A stretch of DNA of 64,000 bases. Source: an uncultured Clostridia bacterium (GTDB taxonomy: Bacteria; Bacillota; Clostridia; Christensenellales; Aristaeellaceae). Positions 45,548-54,285 of the stretch are shown here, piece by piece. Within the stretch, counting starts at the first letter, position 1. Each line of letters begins with the position of its first letter. The DNA lies in contig CALCQO010000002.1 of assembly GCA_937894675.1 (NCBI GenBank), positions 1 to 64,000 on the forward strand. The letters run 5' to 3'. Below the pieces are notes generated by a model. It saw only the letters and a program-made list of their open reading frames with translations. It had not been told where the DNA came from and did not search any database. Position numbers and translations under genes: made by a program.

Positions 45548-46669
45548 TCACAATAGTTCCATGTAGAGCGCCCGAATATCTTTCTCGCTCAGCTCCAGGG
45601 GGTTTTGCGACAATAAACGCTGCACCTTTACCGCACCGCTGACCAGCGAATCCAGATGCTCTTCCCGCACACCCACCTGATGCAGGCTATCAGGGATGTT
45701 CAGCCGCTTCATCAGGGCAAATACAGCGTCCACCACTTCTTCGGGTTCTTTCATCTGAAAAAAGGGCGCGATCCTCTGCAGATGGCTTTTCACCGCGGGA
45801 AAGTTTTTCCGCATGACAAAGGGAAGCAAAACCGCGTTCGCCAGGCCATGGGGAACATGAAATGTGCCGCCCAGCGGATAGCTGAGGGCATGGATAGCCG
45901 TCGTGGAGGAACTGGTCAGACATACGCCGGCGTAAAAAGCGCCCAGCTGCATATCCTCCCGCGCCTGCATGTCGCCACCATTCTGGTACGCGCGCTCTAT
46001 GCTGCGGGTAAGCAGCTCGATGGCGGCAAAGGCAAAGGTTTCATTCAGAGGGTTGTTCTTTTTAGACCAGTAGGACTCGATGGCATGGCACAGCGCATCC
46101 ACACCTGTTGTGGCGGTCAGGCTTCTGGGCAGGCTCATGGTCATCTGGGGGTCGAGGATGACAAAGCGCGGAATCAGGTAGTCATGGATGATGCCCACCT
46201 TCAATTCTTCTTCGGGTATCAGTACAATCGCGTTGGCTGTCGCTTCCGCCCCGGTTCCCGATGTTGTGGGGATGGCAATCATGGGCACTGCCGGCGCGCT
46301 GATGGAGGACATGTCCCTTGGGCTTTGCGCGAACTCCTCATTGGACAGCATCACCGCGATCAGTTTGCACACATCCAGTACGCTGCCGCCGCCGACCCCT
46401 ATCAGGCAATCCGGCGCGAAAGCTTTTACCTCCCTGTATACCGAAAGCAGCTCGTCCAGGGTCGGCTCGGCGGGTACATTGCCCACCAGGGAGCATTCCT
46501 TGCCAACGGCCTCTCGCACCTTCTCATACAGACCCAGGGTTACAATGGATTGGTCGGTCACCACGCAGATGTTCTTCGCGCTGGTCTGCTCCAGTATCTC
46601 CGGGATTCTCAGGATGCTTCCAATACCGGAAAATACCCTGTGGGGAAAACGGATATCGTATGTCAACAT
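45548..46669 (-). CDS. Iron-containing alcohol dehydrogenase
   Basis: 373 residues from ATG 46669 (GGAGG 7 nt upstream); the frame continues to 46981 inside the ATPase gene. Fe-ADH features: GGGSVLDVCKL nucleotide loop, PTTSGTGAEATANA, metal ligands in TGVDALCHAIE, HALSYPLGGTFHVPHGLANAVLLP. Reduces or oxidises an aldehyde or 2-hydroxy acid. Placed directly after the importer genes and before the FAD protein. Confidence 0.93.
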   Translation of the reverse strand: MLTYDIRFPHRVFSGIGSILRIPEILEQTSAKNICVVTDQSIVTLGLYEKVREAVGKECSLVGNVPAEPTLDELLSVYREVKAFAPDCLIGVGGGSVLDVCKLIAVMLSNEEFAQSPRDMSSISAPAVPMIAIPTTSGTGAEATANAIVLIPEEELKVGIIHDYLIPRFVILDPQMTMSLPRSLTATTGVDALCHAIESYWSKKNNPLNETFAFAAIELLTRSIERAYQNGGDMQAREDMQLGAFYAGVCLTSSSTTAIHALSYPLGGTFHVPHGLANAVLLPFVMRKNFPAVKSHLQRIAPFFQMKEPEEVVDAVFALMKRLNIPDSLHQVGVREEHLDSLVSGAVKVQRLLSQNPLELSEKDIRALYMELL

Positions 46670-46670
46670 T

Positions 46671-47657
46671 TCAAACCTCCATCCTTTGACAAAAGTGACA
46701 GGCAACAAAATGGTTCGGGGAATTCTCCAGCAGCGGCGGCTCAACCTCTTCGCAGATTGCCTCCCGATAGGCGCACCTGGGATGAAAACGGCAGCCGGTG
46801 GGCGGGTTGATGGGGTTTGGCACTTCCCCCTTGAGCAGCTCGCGCTTCTTGCCGCCCTCCTTGACTTCCGGGATTGGTATGGCATGCATAAGCGCCTTGG
46901 TATACGGATGGATGCACTCATTAAACAGGTTATCCGTTTCCGCGACCTCCACAATTTTGCCCAGATACATGACACCCACACGCTTGGATATATGGCGGAC
47001 TACCGCCATGCCATGGGCGATGAACAAATAGGCGACGCCGTACTCCTTCTGCAGATCCTCCAGAAGGTTCAGTATCTGCGCCTGGATGGATACATCCAGC
47101 GCGGACACAGGCTCGTCGCAAACAATCAGTTTGGGCTTTAAGGCCAGGGCTTTCGCGATTCCGATACGCTGCCGCTGCCCGCCGGAAAACTCGTGGGGAT
47201 ACCTTTTATACTGGTCCGGGTTCAGGCCGACGATGCGCATCAGCTCCAGCACCCGCTCCTTGCGTTCCTGCTTGCTCAGGGTGGTATGCTCCCTGAGAGG
47301 CTCGCCGATGATCTGGCCTACGGTCATCCGGGGGTTCAGGGAACTGTAGGGATCCTGGAAAATAATCTGCATGTTTTTGCGCTCCTTGCGCAGCGCGTCT
47401 GCATCCATATCCAGAATATTTTTGCCGTCAAAGAGGATTTCTCCGCCCGTCGCCTCGTTGAGCCGCAGGATGGTTTTCCCGATGGTTGTTTTCCCGCACC
47501 CCGATTCCCCCACCAGCCCGAAGGACTCGCCGTAGTGGATGGTGAAATTCACCCCGTCCACCGCTTTCACATGACCCACAACGCGCTTCATCAAGCCGGA
47601 ACGGATGGGATAGTAGGTTTTCAGGTCCTTGACTTCCAATAAAACCTGCTCAGACAT
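46671..47657 (-). CDS. Dpp/Opp-type ABC ATPase (DppF/OppF position)
   Basis: 328 residues from ATG 47657, overlapping the preceding stop (AAAGGAG upstream). Walker A GESGCGKTTI, signature FSGGQRQRIGIAKAL, Walker B LIVCDEPVSALD, and the oligopeptide-specific C-terminal region with GCRFHPRC and further cysteines. Works as a heterodimer with the next-upstream ATPase. Confidence 0.95.
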   Translation of the reverse strand: MSEQVLLEVKDLKTYYPIRSGLMKRVVGHVKAVDGVNFTIHYGESFGLVGESGCGKTTIGKTILRLNEATGGEILFDGKNILDMDADALRKERKNMQIIFQDPYSSLNPRMTVGQIIGEPLREHTTLSKQERKERVLELMRIVGLNPDQYKRYPHEFSGGQRQRIGIAKALALKPKLIVCDEPVSALDVSIQAQILNLLEDLQKEYGVAYLFIAHGMAVVRHISKRVGVMYLGKIVEVAETDNLFNECIHPYTKALMHAIPIPEVKEGGKKRELLKGEVPNPINPPTGCRFHPRCAYREAICEEVEPPLLENSPNHFVACHFCQRMEV

Positions 47658-48639
47658 TTTCTGCAACTCCTTTCCGGGCAGCGAAGCAGCTGACATAGTG
47701 GCCCTCTCCAACTTCCTCCAGCACAGGCCGCATCTGCCTGCACATGTCCCCCGCCTGAGGGCAGCGGGGAGCGAAAGCGCAGCCTTCCGGCAAATTCGCC
47801 AGATGGGGCACGATGCCCTCAATGGTAAACAGCCTTTCCCGCTTGGCGTTCAGCCTGGGAACCGCCCGCATCAGCCCCTGGGTATAGGGGTGCGCTGGGT
47901 TGTTGAACAATGTTTTCACATCCGCCTGTTCCACCACTTTGCCCGCGTACATCACCATCACCCGGTCGCAGGTTTCCGCCACAACACCCAGATCGTGGGT
48001 AATGAAAATGACAGACATGTTCCGTTTTTTCTGCAAGTTGGAGATAAGCTCCAGTATCTGCGCCTGTATGGTGGGGTCAAGGGCGGTGGTCGGCTCATCG
48101 GCTATCAGCAGCTTTGGCTGGCAGCTGAGCGCCATGGCGATCATCACCCGCTGGCGCATGCCGCCGGACAGTTCATGGGGGTAGGAATCCACGCGTTTCT
48201 CCGGCAAAGGGATGCCCACCAGGCTCAGCATCTCGATGGCTTTCGCCCGGCTTTCCGCCCGCGACATGCCCTGGTGCAGCATCAGGGCTTCCTCAATCTG
48301 ATTGCCGCAGGTGTACACCGGGTTCAGGGAGGTCATGGGCTCCTGAAAAATCATGGCGATATCGTTTCCTCTGATATGGCGCATTTGCTGTTCGGACAGC
48401 TGCAGCAAATCCACCCCGTCAAAGAGCACTTCTCCCCCGATTATTTTGGCGGGCGGATAGGAAATCAGCCGCATGACGGATTTGGCGGTAACGGACTTTC
48501 CGCAGCCCGACTCCCCCACGATGCCGAATACTTCGCCTTCGGCCACACTGAAACTGACATGGTCCACCACAGGGTAGCTCTGGCCATGATTGTAGAACTG
48601 AGTGACGAGATTCATTACTTCCAACAGCTTGTTGCTCAT
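47650..48639 (-). CDS. Dpp/Opp-type ABC ATPase (DppD/OppD position)
   Basis: 329 residues from ATG 48639 (GAGG upstream; ATG 48648 is an alternative). Walker [11 protein letters not shown], signature [15 protein letters not shown], Walker [14 protein letters not shown]-terminal [14 protein letters not shown] region. Partner of the DppF-type ATPase. Confidence 0.95.
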   Translation of the reverse strand: MSNKLLEVMNLVTQFYNHGQSYPVVDHVSFSVAEGEVFGIVGESGCGKSVTAKSVMRLISYPPAKIIGGEVLFDGVDLLQLSEQQMRHIRGNDIAMIFQEPMTSLNPVYTCGNQIEEALMLHQGMSRAESRAKAIEMLSLVGIPLPEKRVDSYPHELSGGMRQRVMIAMALSCQPKLLIADEPTTALDPTIQAQILELISNLQKKRNMSVIFITHDLGVVAETCDRVMVMYAGKVVEQADVKTLFNNPAHPYTQGLMRAVPRLNAKRERLFTIEGIVPHLANLPEGCAFAPRCPQAGDMCRQMRPVLEEVGEGHYVSCFAARKGVAENV

Positions 48640-48654
48640 TTTCCTCATCCTTTC

Positions 48655-49542
48655 TCAGTCTATGCGGATTTTGATGTCCAGAGCGTCGCGCAAGCCGTCG
48701 CCAAGGAAGTTAAGCCCCAGAACCAGCAGGAAGATCGCGGCGCCGGGAAAAATACTCATCCAGGGGGCAATGTCCAGATACTGCATGCTTTCCTTCAGCA
48801 TGGAGCCCCAGCTGGCCTCGGGGGGCTGTATACCCAGCCCCAGGAAGGACAGGGACGCCTCCGCCAGAATCGCCTGCGCCGCGTTCAGGGACGCCTGCAC
48901 GATAATGGTCGCGGTGATGTTGGGCAGGATATGCCGGAGAATGATTTTCCGGTTGGACAAGCCCAGCACCTTCGCGCTCTCCACATACTCCTGGTTGCGC
49001 ACCGTCAGCACCATGGAACGCACCAGGCGCGCGAAACCCGGCGTGTACACGATGCCTATCGCCAGCATGATGTTGAACAAACTTGGCCCCAGCAGCGTGG
49101 TGATGGCCAGCGCCAGGATGAGCGTTGGAAACGCCCAGATGGTGTCCATCGCGCCCATGATGATGGTTTCCAGCATGCCGCCCTTGTACCCCGCGATCAG
49201 GCCGAGCATGGTGCCCAGCACCAGGGCGATGCTGACCGCGACAAAGCCGACGCTAAGAGAAATGCGGGCGCCGTGGATAACACGGCTGAATGTGTCGCGC
49301 CCCAACTGGTCCGTCCCCATGAGGTGGGTACCGCCAGGCGCGCCGAACAGCGAAAAGTTCATGTAATCAATTTTAATGGGATCGTAGGGGGAGATTTGTT
49401 CCGCGAAGATGGCGCACAGCGCGATGACCAGCACAATCATCAAGCCCACCATGGCCAATTTACCCTTGAGCAGTCGGCGCAGGGTGGTGTAGAAGCTGGA
49501 TTCCTTCCACAAGGAACGTCCCTTTTGCTCAGCGGTTGTCAT
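48655..49542 (-). CDS. Dpp/Opp-type ABC permease (DppC position)
   Basis: 295 residues. N-terminal cytoplasmic segment and helix (LAMVGLMIVLVIALCAIFAE), the GTDQLGRDTFSRVIHGARISLSVG motif typical of DppC, 5-6 helices, and the EAA loop LGLSNRKIILRHILPN. Forms the channel with the DppB-type subunit. Confidence 0.94.
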   Translation of the reverse strand: MTTAEQKGRSLWKESSFYTTLRRLLKGKLAMVGLMIVLVIALCAIFAEQISPYDPIKIDYMNFSLFGAPGGTHLMGTDQLGRDTFSRVIHGARISLSVGFVAVSIALVLGTMLGLIAGYKGGMLETIIMGAMDTIWAFPTLILALAITTLLGPSLFNIMLAIGIVYTPGFARLVRSMVLTVRNQEYVESAKVLGLSNRKIILRHILPNITATIIVQASLNAAQAILAEASLSFLGLGIQPPEASWGSMLKESMQYLDIAPWMSIFPGAAIFLLVLGLNFLGDGLRDALDIKIRID

Positions 49543-49554
49543 GTACGTTCCTCC

Positions 49555-50508
49555 TTAATCATTCTTTTTGGATATCCTGGGATCAATCAAGATATACAGG
49601 ATATCCACAAAAGTGTTCGCGAAGACAACAAAGAAAGCGGTAATCAGAATCAGCGCCATCACCACATCGTAGTTGCGCTGGGAAATGCCGTCCACCAGTT
49701 CCCTGCCGATACCGGGAAGAGCAAACACCGTTTCCGTCACTACCGCGCCGCCAATCAAGCGCCCGATCTGCATGGAAATCACCGTGACTACAGGAATCAG
49801 GGCATTGCGCAGGGCATGTTTCCAGATGGTCACCCTGTCGCGCAGGCCTTTGGATCTGGCGGTCATGATATAGTCCTGACCCAGAACCTCCAGCATGGAA
49901 GACCTGGTCTGCCTGGTGATGGTGGCCGCGAAGGACAGGCCAATGCTGAAAGCAGGCAGTATCATAAACCGGAGGTTCCCGATGGGATCCGTGAAAAAGG
50001 GAACATATCCGGAAGAAGGCAATAGTTTCAGATTAACCGAGAAGGCCAGAATCAGCAGAATAGCCAGCCAGAAGTTCGGCATGGCCACGCCCAGCATGGA
50101 GACAATGCTGTTGATGACATCCGCCGCTTTGTTGCGGTGAAGGGCTGCGTAGATGCCCAAGGGAACCGCGATAAGCGTGGAAAAAAACATGGACAGAAAA
50201 GTCAGTTCCAGGGTAACGGGAAGCCGTTCCCGGACAATTTCCACAACCGGCTGGCGTGATTTTAGCGACCTGCCCAGGTCCCCCTGCAGCACGCCGCCCA
50301 GCCAGTTGAAATACCGTACAACCAGCGGCTTGTTCAGGCCCAAATCCTCCCGAATCTGCGCGACGAGCGCCTCATCCCGGAAAGCTTCACCGGCTACAGC
50401 CAGCGCGGGATCGCCCGGCAGCAAATTGATGATAGTAAATAAAACAATACTGACAAGAAGCAGTATTGGTATCATGGATAACAATTTTCGAATGGTTTGC
50501 GCCCACAT
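49555..50508 (-). CDS. Dpp/Opp-type ABC permease (DppB position)
   Basis: 317 residues, 6 helices, with NLLPGDPA near the N-terminus, YFNWLGGVLQGDLGRS, the EAA loop ARSKGLRDRVTIWKHALRNALIP, and C-terminal FVDILYILIDPRI. Canonical DppB layout. Follows the binding-protein gene after an intercistronic hairpin. Confidence 0.95.
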   Translation of the reverse strand: MWAQTIRKLLSMIPILLLVSIVLFTIINLLPGDPALAVAGEAFRDEALVAQIREDLGLNKPLVVRYFNWLGGVLQGDLGRSLKSRQPVVEIVRERLPVTLELTFLSMFFSTLIAVPLGIYAALHRNKAADVINSIVSMLGVAMPNFWLAILLILAFSVNLKLLPSSGYVPFFTDPIGNLRFMILPAFSIGLSFAATITRQTRSSMLEVLGQDYIMTARSKGLRDRVTIWKHALRNALIPVVTVISMQIGRLIGGAVVTETVFALPGIGRELVDGISQRNYDVVMALILITAFFVVFANTFVDILYILIDPRISKKND

Positions 50509-50538
50509 ATGCCACCTCGTTACACAATCAGCAAGGGA

Positions 50539-50572
50539 GGGAAAAGGGGAAGGTGCACTTCACCCTTTTCCC
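50539..50572 (-). terminator. Intercistronic hairpin after the Dpp-type binding-protein gene
   Basis: GGGAAAAGGG/CCCTTTTCCC stem with an inner GGTG/CACC pairing. No U-tract, so more likely a 3' stabiliser of the binding-protein message than a true terminator. Confidence 0.5.
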
Positions 50573-50587
50573 ATATCAGACCAACAA

Positions 50588-52111
50588 TTACTTGATGTAC
50601 GCTTCGCTCAGAATCCAGCCGCCCTCAAGGTCCGTATAGAAACCATGCAGGTCGTTGCGGTATGCCATATAGGTCGGGTTATGGAACAGCATCACTTCGG
50701 GAGAATCGGTCAGGAACACCTGCTGCATCTGGGCAATCAGGGCTTTGCGCTCTTCCAGGTCATAGGTGCGTACGCTCTGTTCGAGCAGGGAATCAAACTC
50801 TTCGCTGGCGTATCCGGTGAAGTTGTTGTTGCCGGCGGAACCGAAGAACTGCTCAATCTGGATATAGGGATCGGGCTTGGGCACCGGGCAGAAGTTCAGG
50901 CCGATTTTACCTTCGCCATTTTTCCACAGGTCATTGAAGGCCAGTTTTTCAAGGGGAACGATTTCGCCCTTGATGCCCACTTCCGCGAGCTGCCCCTGGA
51001 TAATCTGGATAATGGTCTTGTCGGGTTCGCGGGCGGTTACATGGAAGGTTGTTTCAAACCCATCGGGATATCCGGCTTCGGCCAGCAGGGCCTTGGCTTT
51101 TTCCACATCATAGGTATAGGGCGTGCCCTCGCTGTAGAACCACTGGTCGGGGGTGATGTTCCAGGGGCCGATGTAGCCGTAGCCGGCGCTGATCGCCTGC
51201 ACAAAGGCATCCCGGTACAGAGCATAGGCCATGGCCTGCCTGACCTTGGGGTCGGACAGAGGGCCTTCATCGTTGACATTCACCATCATCTTATAGGTTT
51301 TGGTGGCGGAGGTCTTCAGCGCGGTGATTTCCGCGGTGTCCAGGGTCGCGATGTTGATGTTCTGGATGTTGTCAATCAGGGAGATGGCGCCGCTCTTTAA
51401 GTTGAGCAGTTTGGAAGCGTCGTCAGACATGACGGTGATAACGACCTTGTCCAGATACGGGAGGGGCTGGCCGTCGGCTGCCTGTTTCCAGTATTCAGGG
51501 TTGCGCACCAGGGTGATATGGTCGCCGTCAACAGCTTCTTCCATCATGAAGGGGCCTGTGCCGACAGGGTTGCGGACAATGTCCTCGCCAAACTTCTCAA
51601 TGGCGGCAGGAGAAATCATAAATCCGGCATAGTTGCTCAGCGCGCCGACAATCACGGCGGAGGGGTTCTTCAGATTGATGCGGACGGTGTACTCATCCAC
51701 CACTTCCACATTCTCAACATCCGCGACTTCGCTCTTGTAAGTGGCTTTCGCTTCGGCCGTCATGCCGCGGTCCAGCACAAACTTCACAGCTTCCGCGTTA
51801 AAATCGGTGCCGTCGTGGAATTTGACGCCCTGCCGAAGGGTGAGGGTCAGGGACTTGTCTTCCGCGACCCAGCTTTCCGCCAGACCCGGCTGATATCCGT
51901 TGGCGTCTTCCACAATCAGCGTCTCATACAGTTGGTTCAAAATAAACTTGTCGCCTGCCCGGGCAGAACTGGTGGTGGGATCCAGAGATGTCCATTTTGC
52001 CGCTACTGCCGCGTTGAGTGTACCGCCGCGTACAGGCGCTTCAGCCGCCATGACGCTCACAGTGCTCAAAGCCAGTACCGCGACCAGGAATAGTGCTACG
52101 AATCGTTTCAT
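50588..52111 (-). CDS. Extracellular solute-binding protein family 5 (Dpp/Opp type)
   Basis: 507 residues. Sec signal (KRFVALFLVAVLALSTVSVMA, cleavage near MAA-E) without lipobox cysteine. SBP_bac_5 features: RGGTLNAAVAAKWTSLDPTTS, GLAESWVAEDKSLTLTLRQGVKFHDGTDFNAEAVKF, NPVGTGPFM, DPKVRQAMAYALYRDA. Family members bind peptides, nickel, glycans or oligosaccharide acids. Because the operon encodes acid-sugar enzymes, the ligand may be an aldonate or a conjugate of one. Confidence 0.93.
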   Translation of the reverse strand: MKRFVALFLVAVLALSTVSVMAAEAPVRGGTLNAAVAAKWTSLDPTTSSARAGDKFILNQLYETLIVEDANGYQPGLAESWVAEDKSLTLTLRQGVKFHDGTDFNAEAVKFVLDRGMTAEAKATYKSEVADVENVEVVDEYTVRINLKNPSAVIVGALSNYAGFMISPAAIEKFGEDIVRNPVGTGPFMMEEAVDGDHITLVRNPEYWKQAADGQPLPYLDKVVITVMSDDASKLLNLKSGAISLIDNIQNINIATLDTAEITALKTSATKTYKMMVNVNDEGPLSDPKVRQAMAYALYRDAFVQAISAGYGYIGPWNITPDQWFYSEGTPYTYDVEKAKALLAEAGYPDGFETTFHVTAREPDKTIIQIIQGQLAEVGIKGEIVPLEKLAFNDLWKNGEGKIGLNFCPVPKPDPYIQIEQFFGSAGNNNFTGYASEEFDSLLEQSVRTYDLEERKALIAQMQQVFLTDSPEVMLFHNPTYMAYRNDLHGFYTDLEGGWILSEAYIK

Positions 52112-52134
52112 GGTAGGTCCTCCTTTATTATTTA

Positions 52135-53025
52135 TCAGGCTCCGCCTGATTTTGAAACAGAGTAGGTGGACAGCGCCTTTTGAATGGCTTGGGCATTTTC
52201 CTCGCGCAGCGCGAAGGGCCTGCGCACCGGGCCGACAGGATACCCCAGCAGGTTCGCCGCGTACTTGACGACGGAGTTGGGATTATCCAGTTTCAAGGTA
52301 TCCCGGATGGTACGGATGCTGTCCTGCACCTCTTTGGCTTCCTTGAAAGCGCCGTTGTCAAAAAGGCTGACGATGCTGACCATTCTTTCGGGGAACAGAT
52401 TGGCGATGCCCGAAATGCCGCCCTGGCCGCCCGCCATCAGCGTCCACAGGATGAGCGAGTCATTGCCGCAAAGCACAATAAAATCTTCCGGGGTTTCTTC
52501 GATGTAGCGCAGGGTATTGTCAAAATTTCCGCTGGAATCCTTCACGCCGATGATGTTGGGGTGGGCGGACAGCCTTTTGATGGTCTGATAGGTGATGTTG
52601 ACCCCCGTTCGGGCGGGGATGTTGTAAATGATGATGGGGATGTCCACAGCGTCCGCTACGGCCTCAAAATGTCCCGCCAGGCCTGGCTGGGAAATCTCCG
52701 CGAAATAGGGCGACACAATGGATACGGCATCCGCTCCCGCTTCCTTTGCCGCTTTTGTCAGGGCGATGGTTTCCGCCGTGGTAACGCAGCCCGTGCCGGC
52801 AATGACAGGAACCCTTCCGGCCGCAGCCTGGATGGTGGTTTTCATTACCTCGATTTTTTCTTCATAGGCAAGCGCGAAAAACTCACCATTGGTGCCCAGA
52901 CAGAATACCGCGGCAACCCCCGCCGCAATCTGGCGGTTAACCTGCCGTTCCAGTTCTGGAAGGTTGAGCGATTCGTCCCCGTGCATGGGGGTCACGATTG
53001 CCGGAATGATACCTCTCAGTTTCAT
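52135..53025 (-). CDS. DapA/NanA-superfamily class I lyase or aldolase
   Basis: 296 residues from ATG 53025 (AAAGGA upstream). TIM barrel of the dihydrodipicolinate synthase superfamily: CLGTNGEFFALAYEEK, the Tyr of YNIPARTGVN and the Schiff-base Lys of GVKDSSGN, C-terminal KYAANLLGYPVGPVRRPF. The superfamily includes dihydrodipicolinate synthase and aldolases or dehydratases of 2-keto-3-deoxy sugar acids. Lying between an acid-sugar kinase and an importer, it is more likely catabolic than for lysine synthesis. It overlaps the 3' end of the kinase gene by 89 bp. Confidence 0.9.
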   Translation of the reverse strand: MKLRGIIPAIVTPMHGDESLNLPELERQVNRQIAAGVAAVFCLGTNGEFFALAYEEKIEVMKTTIQAAAGRVPVIAGTGCVTTAETIALTKAAKEAGADAVSIVSPYFAEISQPGLAGHFEAVADAVDIPIIIYNIPARTGVNITYQTIKRLSAHPNIIGVKDSSGNFDNTLRYIEETPEDFIVLCGNDSLILWTLMAGGQGGISGIANLFPERMVSIVSLFDNGAFKEAKEVQDSIRTIRDTLKLDNPNSVVKYAANLLGYPVGPVRRPFALREENAQAIQKALSTYSVSKSGGA

Positions 53026-54274
53026 CGATACTTTTCCTTTCATACCGGTTCAAGAACACATTAAGTTGATGGAACAGATTTTCCCTTCCAAAGTTGCCGG
53101 ATTTGCTGATCAGCGGAATGTCCGCTTCCTTGGTTTGACAAACGGAGTACACGACGCCCGGCTCAATCTCACATACCGGGAGAATGCCGATGCAGTCTAT
53201 GGCATTGAGAACTTCCAGCAAAGTGTCTCCGCCAAAGACACCCAGGGTCAGCTGTTTTTTGTGCCGTAAGACAGAACTGGCCAGCAAACCCATGTTCCGG
53301 GCAACCGTAGCCCTTGCCGTTTCGAGGGATACCCCCTGGGCTTCCGCGATGCTGAAGCTTTTGCTGACCCGCTCCTGCGAGCCCGCCACATCAACCACAG
53401 CCCGCCCGGTTTCCTCCAGCATCTGCAGGATGCTTTCCTTCATTTCCAGGTGTCCGGCACTGCCCATGTAGTCCTGCCGGTGCAGCGCGCTCCCCCCCGG
53501 GGTATAGGTAGCAAACCCAACCTCCTGGGCCTTGGATAATTGGGTGAGATTCAGCTGGCTGATGCTTCCCGAGACTACCAGCACATCCCGATACACCCAG
53601 GGAGCAGTGGCTGATTGTTTCTGAAGGGAAATAATGCTGGGCAGGTAGGCGGCAAAACCCGCGCAGCCCGCGTATAATTGAAAGTTCGCGGCCTTGGCAT
53701 CGGCGGCGGCCGCCGCCATATCAACCTCTGTCTGGGCTTCGTACAGCCGGATGGACGCCTGCGCACCAGGCCTCTCCTCCAAATATACGGGCAGATCGCT
53801 TTGGATTGCGATGATGTCTGCCACACGGTCGCGGGTAACGGGCGTGAAAGCGTCTTTTCCGAAAACGGATTGTGAAACCGGCATCCCGTCAATGTAGAGA
53901 ACCTGATTCTTCACAACCCTGTTCATCTTTGGATAGGAAGGGATAAAAGCCATTCGCTGCCCGCCGGCAGCGTCGATAACCGCCTGCATTTCCGCGCCGA
54001 TGTTGCCGCGCAGCCCCGAGTCCGTCTTTTTGTAGATGGCCGCAACCCCATGGAGCAGCGCCTGCCGGGTAACTTGGTAAACCGCGTCATACGCCGCCTT
54101 GGGCGGAAGATGTCTGGAAGAGGTGTTAACAACGAGCACCTGGGCGGCATTGTCCCCCGGATACTCCGAAAAATCTTTGAGCAGGACAAAAACGGAGATT
54201 CCAAGCGCGGCAAATTGAACACCCGTATCTATCGCGCCGGTTAAATCATCTGCAATTACAAGCAATTTTGCCAT
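52937..54274 (-). CDS. dtnK: DUF1537 four-carbon acid sugar kinase (D-threonate kinase-like)
   Basis: 445 residues. N-terminal substrate domain ADDLTGAIDTGVQFA, KKTDSGLRGNIGAE, and FIPSYPKMNR; C-terminal nucleotide domain VSGSISQLNLTQL and GGDTLLEVLNAI, EPGVVYSV, ISKSGNFGRENLF. DUF1537 kinases phosphorylate four-carbon acid sugars; D-threonate kinases are typically encoded beside pdxA2, as here. Reaction: D-threonate plus ATP gives D-threonate 4-phosphate. The last 30 residues (after LNRYERKS) lie in the overlap with the DapA-type gene and look non-conserved, so the natural stop may have been lost by a small indel. Weak AAGTGAG ribosome site before ATG 54274. Confidence 0.9.
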   Translation of the reverse strand: MAKLLVIADDLTGAIDTGVQFAALGISVFVLLKDFSEYPGDNAAQVLVVNTSSRHLPPKAAYDAVYQVTRQALLHGVAAIYKKTDSGLRGNIGAEMQAVIDAAGGQRMAFIPSYPKMNRVVKNQVLYIDGMPVSQSVFGKDAFTPVTRDRVADIIAIQSDLPVYLEERPGAQASIRLYEAQTEVDMAAAAADAKAANFQLYAGCAGFAAYLPSIISLQKQSATAPWVYRDVLVVSGSISQLNLTQLSKAQEVGFATYTPGGSALHRQDYMGSAGHLEMKESILQMLEETGRAVVDVAGSQERVSKSFSIAEAQGVSLETARATVARNMGLLASSVLRHKKQLTLGVFGGDTLLEVLNAIDCIGILPVCEIEPGVVYSVCQTKEADIPLISKSGNFGRENLFHQLNVFLNRYERKSIDETERYHSGNRDPHARGRIAQPSRTGTAG

Positions 54275-54285
54275 GCTGTACTCAC

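Noticed and set aside
47629..50025. 798-codon plus-strand open frame
   Set aside because: Spans antisense of three Dpp-type genes; His/Gln-rich mirror translation, no start signal.
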